Source of the DNA: Trichomonas tenax
Taxonomy: Eukaryota; Parabasalia; Trichomonadida; Trichomonadidae
NCBI GenBank assembly: GCA_023091735.1
Contig: JALKBU010001297.1
Location: 1-12,984, forward strand
Length of the DNA stretch: 12,984 nt
Direction: 5' to 3'
A program made the position numbers and the translations under genes. The notes under the pieces were generated by a model, which was not told where the DNA came from, did no database searches, and saw only the letters and a list, made by a program, of their open reading frames with translations. This document shows, piece by piece, positions 1 through 8,491 of this stretch (positions are counted from its first letter, which is position 1; each line of letters opens with the position of its first letter).

Positions 1-383
1 AGTAAAAACTTTAATGTAATTCATTGGATGTATTTGAAATTAAATATTTTCATAATGTGGAACATTTTCACTATGTAATACTCCTTAATCTAACGTTTTT
101 CAAAAATGAATGAAAAAAATTGAAAATATCTATTTTAACGATTTGCTCAATCAGTATTCATTATGTAATAATTATAAAATCCAAGTCATTATTCGGATTT
201 CATTTTGTCCCTCTTAAATGTTTGAAAAAAATAAATCTCTTGTTTTGATCAGAGAAATTTTTTCAGCATATTTGAGTCATTCTAACTAATAATATAAATA
301 GTATCCACTAACTATGGAGAAATGATATTCAATTAATAGCATGATAAAGGAACTAATAATAAATTTCAATATACAAATGCAAT
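1..383. other. AT-rich noncoding stretch
   Basis: I see no gene here. The sequence is strongly AT-rich, with stop codons in all frames and no tRNA-like box A or box B signals. It contains one ACTAAC hexamer (307-312) that resembles the trichomonad intron branch motif, but no matching 5' splice site or terminal CACAG is present, so I do not call an intron. Confidence 0.6.
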
Positions 384-515
384 CAATCTCCTGGGAAAAC
401 TTGGACATCTGAGTCATCTGTGAGACGACCAGTTTCTGCCGACTCTCGAGTGGGTGATTGCCTCGCCTTGCTATTTGACCACCCGCTCAAAAAGTGGATA
501 GATAGGAGAGTGTAA
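384..515. other. GC-rich island; candidate structured RNA or mobile-element relic
   Basis: This segment is much richer in G+C than its surroundings. A 9-pair stem can form between 448-456 and 480-488 (one G-U pair, 23-nt loop), and GAGTC at 411-415 can pair with GACTC at 441-445. A run of eight T (516-523) follows directly, and an imperfect inverted repeat (504-513 against 528-535) encloses it. The T run could be a Pol III terminator or, less likely, an Sm-type site. There is also protein-like reading on both strands: a 43-codon open frame without ATG on + (384-512), and a 57-residue ATG-to-TGA frame on - (383-556). I recognise neither product and cannot match the RNA to U1-U6, SRP, RNase P/MRP or tRNA. 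It could be a fragment of a dispersed repeat. Confidence 0.4.
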
Positions 516-556
516 TTTTTTTTACTCACACTCCTTTTTAGAATAAGGTTCCACAT

Positions 557-859
557 TTTCTTTCATTTTTCTTTACAGGTTACTTGAACTCTTAAAAATC
601 AGCAAAATTCAACTTTATCTATTTCGTATCTATCATCCATTTGGATATCTGTGTTTGATTTCGGAGCTCAGTCTCTGCAATTTTATATCTTTTAAATATA
701 TTTACACCTTCACCTCACTTATTTCTATAAATTACTTCAGAGGCTCATCGAGCATGATATATATTCGCATATGCCATTACATAGTACTTCACATTTCCAA
801 TACACATGTAGATCTTGCTGATAACCTTATTTATATCTCGAATTTTATATAAACAAAAC
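557..859. other. AT-rich stretch without a supported gene
   Basis: A + strand frame stays open from 547 to 852 (about 101 codons), which is long for DNA this AT-rich. It has no ATG until its last third, and its translation is hydrophobic and low in complexity with no recognisable motif. I do not call it a gene. It might be a remnant of an older coding region. Confidence 0.4.
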
Positions 860-879
860 TGACATGTAAACTTTACATG
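860..879 (+). promoter_or_regulatory. Candidate promoter element TGACATGTAAA with inverted copy
   Basis: TGACATGTAAA at 860-870 lies 56 bases before the ATG at 927. Its 3' part belongs to a perfect 17-bp inverted repeat, CATGTAAACTTTACATG (863-879). The same 11-mer occurs upstream of the karyopherin gene and of the large coiled-coil gene at similar distances and in the gene's orientation. The role as promoter element is inferred from this recurrence. Confidence 0.45.
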
Positions 880-926
880 ACATAGTGTTTTTAACATGAA
901 CATAACATAACGTTAAATGCTTGTTC

Positions 927-2183
927 ATGGCAAAGGAAATTTTGAAATTTTTGTTGATTTTTATTCTACAGGTAGTGTACTGTTGGAATAGCAGTGAGAT
1001 GTAATGAGAATGTACTGTTGGATGTCACTTTTGGGCAATTGCTCGCAGGATATTTTTTCTGACAGCGAAATTTGAGGTTTTTCAACAATTTAATAACACA
1101 GTTTTGTCTCTCTTTCACAGAGGGTGGACAGAATACTACGAAATCGATGATAATCCACAGACACATTTCTGGAACTCATCTATCATCTGTATAACGGGAT
1201 CACATGATAACTATCACATTGCATACTGCTCATTCATTTCTATATCCGAATCTACAGCAGTTTCTATCGACCAAATTAGATATTCGAGGCTTTTAGCTAT
1301 TGCTGAGTCAGAATATATTCCAATAAAAGTTCTTATGGAATTTTGTACATTTAGGAACTGCAACGCTTCAACTAACATGGATGCTGCCTGTTTTCAATGT
1401 AACAATCAGGAAGGCTCTAGCGTACAGCAATATAATACATATCAATCTTGTGAATCACAATATTGCAGTACATATGCGCAATTTTGCGCGAATATTGACT
1501 ATTGTGAAAGCATTTCTATATCCGAATGCGGAAATGAAGAAAGTACGTTTGTTGTTCAGCATAGTTATGGAATTATTCTTTTTTCGAATTCTAACATCAC
1601 AAACAATCGGGTTCATGGCGCTTTAATATTTTTTGCATGTAATAACGATAATGATAAAATATCGTTTTCTAATTTCAGGAACAATAGGGGTTTTAAGGAA
1701 CAAAACCCAACTGGAGGTTTATTTTCTCTTGAATCCTGTTCAGCTATGCTTGCTCAAGATTTATCAAAACAATTTAATTATTTTAGAATTAAACAATGTG
1801 TTTTTATTGAAAGTCGCTTCGATGTATTGCTATTTTTTCCAAATAGTTCAATAGAATGTTGTGATTTTGAAGATAATGATGTTAATTGGTTGTTTTTTAG
1901 TTTTCATGAAAATTTTACAACTGACGAAAATCTTTTGCAGGAAATTAAATATGAAAATTTATCTGTAACAGTTAAAGATTCATTTATATCATCATTCTCA
2001 GCTGATGGAAATGTGACAACAATCAACATATATAATGACACACTCGAGAATCATGATTTCATTCGTTTGTGCCGTACTAAAAATGAATGCAAAGATATTC
2101 AGAACACGATTTCATTCGTTTGTGATCGAAATTTCTATAATTTTATCACACATATTATTGGACCTTCTTTGATTTTCAAATAA
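927..2183 (+). pseudogene. Pmp-like / right-handed beta-helix surface protein, interrupted by tandem stops
   Basis: The ATG at 927 begins a classic signal peptide (MAKEILK, then FLLIFILQVV, then YC). After 25 codons the frame meets TAA TGA (1002-1007). It then reopens without a shift and runs from 1008 to a TAA at 2181-2183. The downstream part (about 391 residues) is rich in Cys, Asn and Ser. It carries FxxN-like and GG-aliphatic-like motifs (SNFRNN, NITNNRVHGAL, PTGGLFSL) spaced as in parallel beta-helix repeats, like the chlamydial Pmp-like surface proteins known in Trichomonas. No C-terminal membrane segment follows, so it may be secreted or 3'-truncated. Without the signal peptide, the first usable ATG is at 1335, inside the repeat region. 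A 12-bp direct repeat (976-987 and 1011-1022) flanks the stops. Stop readthrough or an unusual intron is possible, but I see no trichomonad splice motif in phase. The family assignment is moderately sure; inactivation is probable. Confidence 0.6.
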
Positions 2184-2354
2184 TCTCTTCATATATATTC
2201 AGTATATCAAATTATTTAAATAAACAACAATTAATATTTAGATTATAATAAAAGGAGATATTAGAATTGATTTGATCAAATATGAACGTATTGTTATTGC
2301 GCAAGTTCTGTAAACACTAAATGCAAACAATAAACTGCATCCTGCGTCGAACGC

Positions 2355-4650
2355 TTATGTTGGAATTCCTGATTCAATAAGAATATTTTTGTAAGAATTT
2401 CCTCCTCGAACATGGCCACATTTAAGTTTGTTGCAACCACTGAATGCAAGATTTCCGACACTGATGATGCTGTCTGGGATGATAAGACGCTCTAAATTCG
2501 TGCAGCCTTCGGATGCACTGAATCCGATCCTTCTGATGATAATCTGTATTGAGGAATGCGCATCCTTGGAATGCGTAATCGTTGATGGAGACGACAGAAG
2601 AAGGAATGATGTATGTCTTCTGTTTGCTCGTAGGGAGGAAAATGATCAAGTTTGATATATTTGCAGAGAGGAGAGATCCGTACTTGAAAGCGAAATTCTC
2701 TGTGTCTTGAACATTGATCGAGAGAAGAGACTTGCAGTCTTCGAATGCGTGCCCTTGGACAGTGGAGAGAGATGAACCTTGAGGGATGACGAAATCGGAC
2801 AGAGAAATGCATCCACTTAACGCATATTGATCGATTTCGACAATTGATGGACATAACGTGCATCTACGAAGATTTGTGTTCGAAGAGAATGAATATAATC
2901 CAATGATGTGAACATTGTTTCCGAGAATCAAAACTGTTTCAAGATTCATCATCTCAACGAACGAATACGGTAAAATAAAGTCTGCACCAATGTTGTCAAG
3001 AATCAATTTGTTGACCAAAGATCCGCTGAATACTTTGTTTCCAATACCGTAAACATTAGAATTCAACTGAACTGTTTTCATTCCAGTCAGTGAAAATGCA
3101 TTTTCACCAATAGTTGCAACACTCAGATCTATCTTGTTCAGCATTTGGCATTGATAAAATGCATTTTTCATAATGGTTGTAAATCCTTTATACCTAAACA
3201 CTACCTCTTCGAGATTCGAACATCCCATGAAACAATTTTCAGGGATCATTGAAAATTTTCCATCAATAACGACTTTCTTTAATCTTGGACATTGGTAAAA
3301 TGATTGCAAACCCAAATTAATTAAAGATGATGGCAATTCAATGGACGTTACAGAAGATCGCATGAATGCATATGAACCAAATGTTATATATGAAATTCCA
3401 GAATCAAACTTTACTGTGTTAAGACGTTTGGTGTTAAAGAATGAATAAAGAATCACTCTGCAAGCTGATGGAATTGTTATGTTTTTGTCATCGCTGTCTT
3501 GAATGTAGTCAACCATTGTTCTATCGCAGTAGAAAATTCTGTCAACAATATTGTATCTTGTTTCATTTTCGAATTTTAAGTTCAGATTTAAACATTGAGA
3601 AAATGGGCCAACATTCACAATTGTTTGCATTGGGATTGTAATGTTTTTCAGTCTCTGACAATCTAAAAAAGCAGAATCATCGATCAACTCCAAAGAACTT
3701 GGAAGTGTAATTTTTTCTAATGTGCAATGACTAAATGCTTGTTTTCCAATTATTTTCATATTCGCTGGAAGAACGATGCTTTGAAGGCCACTCTATGAGA
3801 AACAGTTATCAGGAATCCTTTCTATTTCATTTTCTGTATTGATTACAATGTTTTTAACATATGAAACCCAAAATGCAAGTTTTTGTATGATTATTGGATG
3901 ATTTGGAAAAATAACATTATTAACGCGTAATCCACCAAAAGAATACGATTTGATTTCACTAACAGAGTTTGGGACTGTGTAGTCATCAGTTATAAATGTA
4001 CTCACAAAGCAAATCATTGTTTTGTCGAAATGAAAGATTGTCGTTCCATCAGTTGAATAATATTTGTTCCTTGGATGAATCGAAAATGATTGTATAGGGC
4101 AAAAAGAAAATGTTTTTAGTTCACTGACTTTTTCGGGAATGTAAAAGTATTTGATGTTCGAATTTGAAATATCGTTTATTGATGTCAAATTTGATCTTTG
4201 TGATATCTGAATTGACGTTAGTTGAGAGCATTTATTGATAATGCCTAATTTCACAACAGAATCAGGAATATTGATAGCTTTGATTGTCGATTGATCGAAG
4301 ACTGAATTTCTGATTTCCTTCAAGTTTTGAGGAAGATAAACATTATTTAATGATTGGCATTTGAAGAAAATGTTTTCATTCATAATGCTCAATGAAAGAC
4401 AATTTCGAAAATCGACATTTTCAACAGATGTTTCTGAGAAACAGAACGATTGAAGATCTGTTAGAGCAGAACCAGACTCAAATGTTACTGTTCTTATTGA
4501 TGATTTGCATAAGAAGAAAGCAGAAGTTTTAGCACTCCTTCCATTGATAACTTCGACAGATCTCGAAACAACAAAACTTTGAACACCGGAATGGAGCTGT
4601 ACGAGGACCCTCTTTAATGAATCGGAGTCATATTTGACGCCATCTGTCAT
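2355..4650 (-). pseudogene. BspA-like leucine-rich repeat (LRR_5) protein gene, multiply disrupted
   Basis: The ATG at 4650 (an in-frame TGA lies three codons upstream) opens a tandem array of about 23-residue LRR_5/BspA-type units of the form L..I.IP.SV..I...AF..C. Extended beta-hairpin interludes (for example DGTTIFHF, and DRIFYCDRTM) break up the array, as is usual in trichomonad BspA proteins. TAG at 3793-3795 stops it after 285 residues. The same frame resumes at once with SGLQSIVLPAN and continues for over 400 residues. At 2517-2574 one unit is only 58 bases long where its neighbour is 69, an 11-bp deficit that shifts the frame. LRR sequence continues in the shifted frame (EGCTNLERLIIPDS, then NLAFSGC) to TAA at 2355-2357. 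No signal peptide or membrane helix is visible. Members of this family are typically surface or adhesion-related; this copy appears dead or expressed only as fragments. Confidence 0.8.
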
Positions 4651-4695
4651 ACTCTTTCATTCGCAAATTTGATGATATTTGACATTTTAGGATTA

Positions 4696-4713
4696 ATAAA
4701 TCACTTGATTTAT
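4696..4713. repeat. 18-bp inverted repeat just past the karyopherin stop codon
   Basis: ATAAATCACTTGATTTAT has 8-bp arms and a 2-base centre. It lies in the 65-bp gap between the karyopherin stop (4716-4718) and the BspA-like start (4650). On the - strand it begins 2 bases after the stop and contains AATAAA, so it probably includes the 3'-end/polyadenylation signal of the upstream gene. It could also form part of the downstream promoter. Confidence 0.35.
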
Positions 4714-4715
4714 TC

Positions 4716-7130
4716 TTATTTTTTATCGCTTTGTTCAATCTCATGGTAATGCAATGCCCAGAAATTCATTTCATAATTGGCTTTTGAGATAAATTGCTCT
4801 GGATTGAGTTGAATTGCATTCAAGCATTCTTGTAATGGAAGATATGATTCAGCAACACTATTAAATGCATTGACAACTAATTCGAGAACAAAAAGATGTG
4901 GACACGATCGCATATTGAGTGCTTGAATTAATCTTTGTAAGTTTTCTTCACTGATTTCTAAAGTTCTGCATGAATACAATGTTGACGATAACTCTACGAA
5001 AGCAAATTCGATCGAAGATTTTGTAAATCCATGTTCATTTTCTGGAACAATAAATTCCAATAATGCTTCATAATTATCACATGAAACATCTTGAAATTTG
5101 CGAATAATTGCAGATATCAACCATAATGATTCGCATAACTCGAAATCAATCAATTTCCTTTCCGACATTAAAGTAGCAACTGTATTAAAAATACTTTGAG
5201 CTATATCAGAAGAAATTACAGGCAACACTGAATAAAAGAAACGACAAAAAAGACAAATGCAGTCGAAATACTGTCCTCCTTGGAACACTGAAATAACATT
5301 TGTTGTTGCGCCATCACATAGTTGAGGATAATGCTTTATTAGATTCCTCAATAAACTAAATGCATCTTCGACATAACTTTCATCTTGAAATAGAACTTCA
5401 ATAAAATTAAATATTTTTTTGATTACTGTTTCATCAACATCTCCAAGATTTGGTATTAATTTGTATACAAAATAAGCAGCTGCGATAACTGAATCTTTGA
5501 AATCCATATGATCCATAATAAAGTCAATTAAAGGAATTAAATTTGATAGAAAATATTCCAAAATTTCAATATTTTCAGTTACTGATGCAAATTTTGCTAA
5601 AGTTTTCCATCCAGAAACATGGTTGTGCATTAATATCATATTCATTGTGTGTACTAAAAGGGAATTCATATTAGCATACGGTTGATACTTTGCAACATTT
5701 TTAGAAAATAATCCGATCAATTCTTGATAACTATAATGGCTTTGGAAATTTTTTGGTAGTATCACAAGATTTACGAGATTATTAACATAACCTGATTCAG
5801 GAACAATTATGACGAACTGTGAAAGTAAAAATAGAAATGCATGTCCAAACAATAATTCTTCTACGTGGAGTGGAAGTTCTTTTATAATGCAAAGAAGTTT
5901 GCTTCCTATGACTTTAAACAATTCTGGATCCTTTTCTTTTCGACAACGTCCAATTCCTTTTGCTATAGCAGCTGTTAGAGTAACACCTGTTTCAGTAATA
6001 TTGCATGAATTCACTATTTCTGCAATGACGTCTTCTGTAAGATATTGAATTAAGCAAGAAACAAAATATAAAAGTGATGGTCTAATTTCAGCTGTAGAAT
6101 AAGAATAAAGAGATTTAACAAAGGATTTTTGATCATTGACATAATTTTGAACAACTGTTTCTGGAAGTTCAAGCATTGTATATATTTCATTAAAGATTGA
6201 ATCGTTGATTGGAACAGTACCAAAGAATTCCGCAACAGTGGAAATAAACTGTGTTATGATTCCTTCAACTAATTCTTTTTCTTGTATTTGTTGATATGTC
6301 TTAAAAGCGCAATTCCAAATATGTTCAGCAATTACTTTTGCCCATTCTTGATCAATATTATCCTCTGCTGTTTTGTTCAACGTCTTTAGGACATATTTGC
6401 AAGAAGTCATCATCAGATCTCTTAATTCTCGCGTGTTGATTTCAACAAGATTAGCTTGAAGATAATTACTAAATGGAAGCAAAAGCAATTCTTTCAAGTC
6501 ATCGCCATATAAATCAAACTTGATCAAATATTTAAAAGCGATTTGTAATTCGACATTGAGAATTGCAAAACTCTTTGGACTCATTATTTGACTGAAATTA
6601 ATCCATGGCTTTATTTTTTCATATAATAATGGATATACTTCACTATCTTTCTGTTTCCTCTTGTAAACTGTTGAAAAGCATAGGAATATTTCGACTATAT
6701 TTAGTTTTACATCTTCGTTTTCAATGTTAAGCTCAAAAGAATTGATTTGTTGAAATTTCTCATTAATTACTTCAATACTGGCATCACTTAGTAAGCTATA
6801 ATAGAAGTCAATAAAATTGCTAAAACGTGGAGAATATAGAAAGTTTATTAAATCTAATTCTGTAACAATTTGATTTTTTCTATCACAATCAATCTTTGGC
6901 CAAGCAAACTTTTTCCAATAATTATTTAAAACAGAGATTGTATAGATTTGAATGAAATCATCTACTGGATTTTCTATTAATATTTGAATCAATACATTTA
7001 AAAAATCGGGTTCTTCACATAATTGTCTGAGAATCGCTTCAGTGTTGGCTCTATCTTCGTTTGATATAGAATCTGAAGCAATCGAACGGAAAAAATTACA
7101 AACTTTCTCTGATGTTATTTCCTCGGCCAT
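4716..7130 (-). CDS. Importin-beta superfamily karyopherin (HEAT-repeat nuclear transport receptor)
   Basis: The product has 804 residues if translation starts at the ATG at 7130 (MAEEITSEK). An upstream in-frame ATG at 7175 adds 15 residues, but they would overlap a probable promoter inverted repeat. Residues about 27-85 read like an importin-beta N-terminal (IBN) domain: NTEAILRQLCEEPDF, then QIYTISVLNNYWKKF and WPKI. The rest is continuous amphipathic helical hairpins of HEAT type, with no membrane segments or catalytic motifs. Such proteins bind Ran-GTP and carry cargo through nuclear pores. The overall pattern resembles the importin-7/8, importin-11 or Cse1 group, but I cannot choose among them. 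Most family members have 850-1100 residues, so this is slightly short. The stop is TAA. No intron or frame break is visible. Confidence 0.75.
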   Translation of the reverse strand: MAEEITSEKVCNFFRSIASDSISNEDRANTEAILRQLCEEPDFLNVLIQILIENPVDDFIQIYTISVLNNYWKKFAWPKIDCDRKNQIVTELDLINFLYSPRFSNFIDFYYSLLSDASIEVINEKFQQINSFELNIENEDVKLNIVEIFLCFSTVYKRKQKDSEVYPLLYEKIKPWINFSQIMSPKSFAILNVELQIAFKYLIKFDLYGDDLKELLLLPFSNYLQANLVEINTRELRDLMMTSCKYVLKTLNKTAEDNIDQEWAKVIAEHIWNCAFKTYQQIQEKELVEGIITQFISTVAEFFGTVPINDSIFNEIYTMLELPETVVQNYVNDQKSFVKSLYSYSTAEIRPSLLYFVSCLIQYLTEDVIAEIVNSCNITETGVTLTAAIAKGIGRCRKEKDPELFKVIGSKLLCIIKELPLHVEELLFGHAFLFLLSQFVIIVPESGYVNNLVNLVILPKNFQSHYSYQELIGLFSKNVAKYQPYANMNSLLVHTMNMILMHNHVSGWKTLAKFASVTENIEILEYFLSNLIPLIDFIMDHMDFKDSVIAAAYFVYKLIPNLGDVDETVIKKIFNFIEVLFQDESYVEDAFSLLRNLIKHYPQLCDGATTNVISVFQGGQYFDCICLFCRFFYSVLPVISSDIAQSIFNTVATLMSERKLIDFELCESLWLISAIIRKFQDVSCDNYEALLEFIVPENEHGFTKSSIEFAFVELSSTLYSCRTLEISEENLQRLIQALNMRSCPHLFVLELVVNAFNSVAESYLPLQECLNAIQLNPEQFISKANYEMNFWALHYHEIEQSDKK

Positions 7131-7132
7131 TT

Positions 7133-7198
7133 TTGACAATAAAAATTTGTCAAACTTATGTTGACACATAAACATTTATAATTGAAATTTACATGTCA
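7133..7198 (-). promoter_or_regulatory. Candidate promoter of the karyopherin gene
   Basis: On the - strand, TGACATGTAAA (7198-7188) lies 57 bases before the ATG at 7130. Closer in, TTGACAA and TTGTCAA form an inverted pair with a 7-base spacer (7153-7133), ending two bases before the ATG. Both elements recur near other starts in the window. The proximal pair probably overlaps the transcription start, since trichomonad 5' UTRs are very short. Function is inferred. Confidence 0.45.
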
Positions 7199-7266
7199 GA
7201 TTGTTAATTCTTATCATTGTTTAAAAATAAAGCATAGATTATATTAGAAAAAGTGAAATTATTATG

Positions 7267-7280
7267 GCATTAATTAATGC
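7267..7280. repeat. Perfect 14-bp palindrome
   Basis: GCATTAATTAATGC is self-complementary and lies in the 277-bp gap between the karyopherin start and the 3' end of the seven-transmembrane gene. It may be chance in AT-rich DNA, or a protein-binding or 3'-end element. Confidence 0.3.
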
Positions 7281-7407
7281 TCTTTAATAAAATCAAATAG
7301 ATTGCAAAAAAAATTGAATTTTGTATTTACATTATAGAAGTGAATATAGATTATGTTTATTGTTGTACTGTGATTTATAAAACGTTTCGCAAAACAAATT
7401 AATTATT

Positions 7408-8334
7408 TTATTCGACATTTTGGTTAATAACCATTTTGGAAGCCTCAAGATATAGTGAACCCTGTGCAGAGTTTGTGGATGCTGTACCTTCAACGCTATC
7501 AAGAAGTCCATCCAAGAAATTACTTTGGAACAAGAAAAATGCAAGGTAAGGAACAAATATAAGACCAATGTACAAACCATAAAAATCTTTGTCTTGGATA
7601 AACTCAGAGAGTGTATAAGCCCAATCTCTATTATAATCAAAAACATCATTTGAAAGCGCTCCAAGAACAATAAAAGTGATTCTTGCAAGAAGGCAAAGTA
7701 CGAAAACTATTGTTACGATAATAGAAAAGATTGTCTTGAATCTCATTAAATTTAATGAATCTTGTCTTCTAATTGCGAATAATATAAGGAACATTGGATA
7801 CACAATCAAAAGGAAGTTGAAAACATCACCAACAATTGCACAAGTAGCAAATGCAAGATTTAAATATGTAACATTTTTATGTGGTGTTATAGTGCCTAAG
7901 TAAAGTTGGTACAGAGCCTCTGTAGCAAAGTAAATTCCTGCAATATAATAACTGAAAGTACCGAAAATTAATTTGATATTTAATTGGACGGTGAATTTGT
8001 ATAAATAAAAGAACAAGTAGATTGAAAGAATTGCAATGGTTATCTGTGGCACACATATTTGAAAATAAAAGTACTTTGTATTGTCTAAACGAGCGTTTCT
8101 TGTTGGAATGAAGAAGTTGAAGGTAATAATGCCGAGCGTAAACACAGCAATTAAGATCTTGAACGTGATTCTAAACAAAACTTTACCAGATGAATAATCA
8201 GCTCGAATTAAATAGAAAACAATCGAAACAATTGCCAAAACTAGAACCAAGATCAGCAATACGAACGTGGCTATTGTATAACCTTCACGACACAAGTGAT
8301 CATGATCAACAAAATCACAAGTTGCTAAAATCAT
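7408..8334 (-). CDS. Seven-transmembrane protein of unknown function
   Basis: The product has 308 residues with seven clear hydrophobic helices at about 20-43, 53-76, 88-112, 122-147, 155-188, 199-227 and 248-270. Acidic residues dominate the short N-terminus. Basic residues cluster in the loop after helix 5 (RRQDSLNLMRFK) and next to helix 2, which fits an outside N-terminus and a cytosolic tail of about 38 residues. This is receptor-like topology. I see no DRY, NPxxY or other GPCR signature and no transporter motif, so the family is not assigned; THH1/TOM1-type or GPCR-like proteins are possible. A second Cys pair (C6, C15) lies in the N-terminal segment. The stop TAA continues into TAAA, matching the trichomonad UAAA polyadenylation signal. 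The gene is divergent from the large coiled-coil gene. Confidence 0.7.
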   Translation of the reverse strand: MILATCDFVDHDHLCREGYTIATFVLLILVLVLAIVSIVFYLIRADYSSGKVLFRITFKILIAVFTLGIITFNFFIPTRNARLDNTKYFYFQICVPQITIAILSIYLFFYLYKFTVQLNIKLIFGTFSYYIAGIYFATEALYQLYLGTITPHKNVTYLNLAFATCAIVGDVFNFLLIVYPMFLILFAIRRQDSLNLMRFKTIFSIIVTIVFVLCLLARITFIVLGALSNDVFDYNRDWAYTLSEFIQDKDFYGLYIGLIFVPYLAFFLFQSNFLDGLLDSVEGTASTNSAQGSLYLEASKMVINQNVE

Positions 8335-8491
8335 TTAAAAAAATTGACAAATTTCCCATTGTCAACTTGATGAATGTTGGTTATGTAAAGTCAAAATTCA
8401 TAAGCCATGTAAAATTAATCTCTGGTTTATTTTGACATGTAAAAAGTTTATTGTCAAAAATAAATACTGTACGTTTGCTTGTTGAATCACA
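8335..8491. promoter_or_regulatory. Divergent (bidirectional) promoter region, 157 bp
   Basis: This gap separates two start codons facing away from each other. For the + gene it holds TGACATGTAAA at 8433-8443 (48 bases before the ATG), an inverted pair TTTTGACA/TGTCAAAA (8430-8437, 8452-8459), and TCACAA at 8487-8492, which fits the trichomonad initiator TCAYWW. For the - gene it holds TTGACAA/TTGTCAA (8344-8350, 8359-8365, 8-base spacer) and an inverted ATGTAAA core at 8383-8389, 48 bases before its ATG. Initiator function is known for Trichomonas; the other roles are inferred. Confidence 0.55.

Noticed and set aside
655..852. A 65-residue + strand frame starting at TTG
   Set aside because: It has no early ATG, its translation is low in complexity and hydrophobic, and no motif or promoter spacing supports it.
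1092..1101. AATAACACAG as an intron end joining the signal peptide to the beta-helix
   Set aside because: The match to the 3' motif is partial, and the GT sites I tried (GTAGTG at 972, GTACTG at 977) are out of phase and do not fit GTATGT.
966..1166. A 66-residue - strand frame
   Set aside because: It lies antisense to the signal peptide and start of the beta-helix gene, which explain the region better.
2492..2863. A 123-residue - strand frame inside the BspA-like gene
   Set aside because: It is an alternate frame of repetitive LRR coding DNA. Only the other shifted frame carries LRR consensus.
7131..7175. Upstream ATG at 7175 as start of the karyopherin gene
   Set aside because: The extra 15 residues are encoded by DNA that carries the TTGACAA/TTGTCAA inverted pair, and the ATG at 7130 gives a typical MAEE start; not excluded.
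7332..7688. A 118-residue - strand frame overlapping the seven-transmembrane gene
   Set aside because: It is an alternate frame of the same strand. The 308-residue frame has the coherent membrane-helix pattern.
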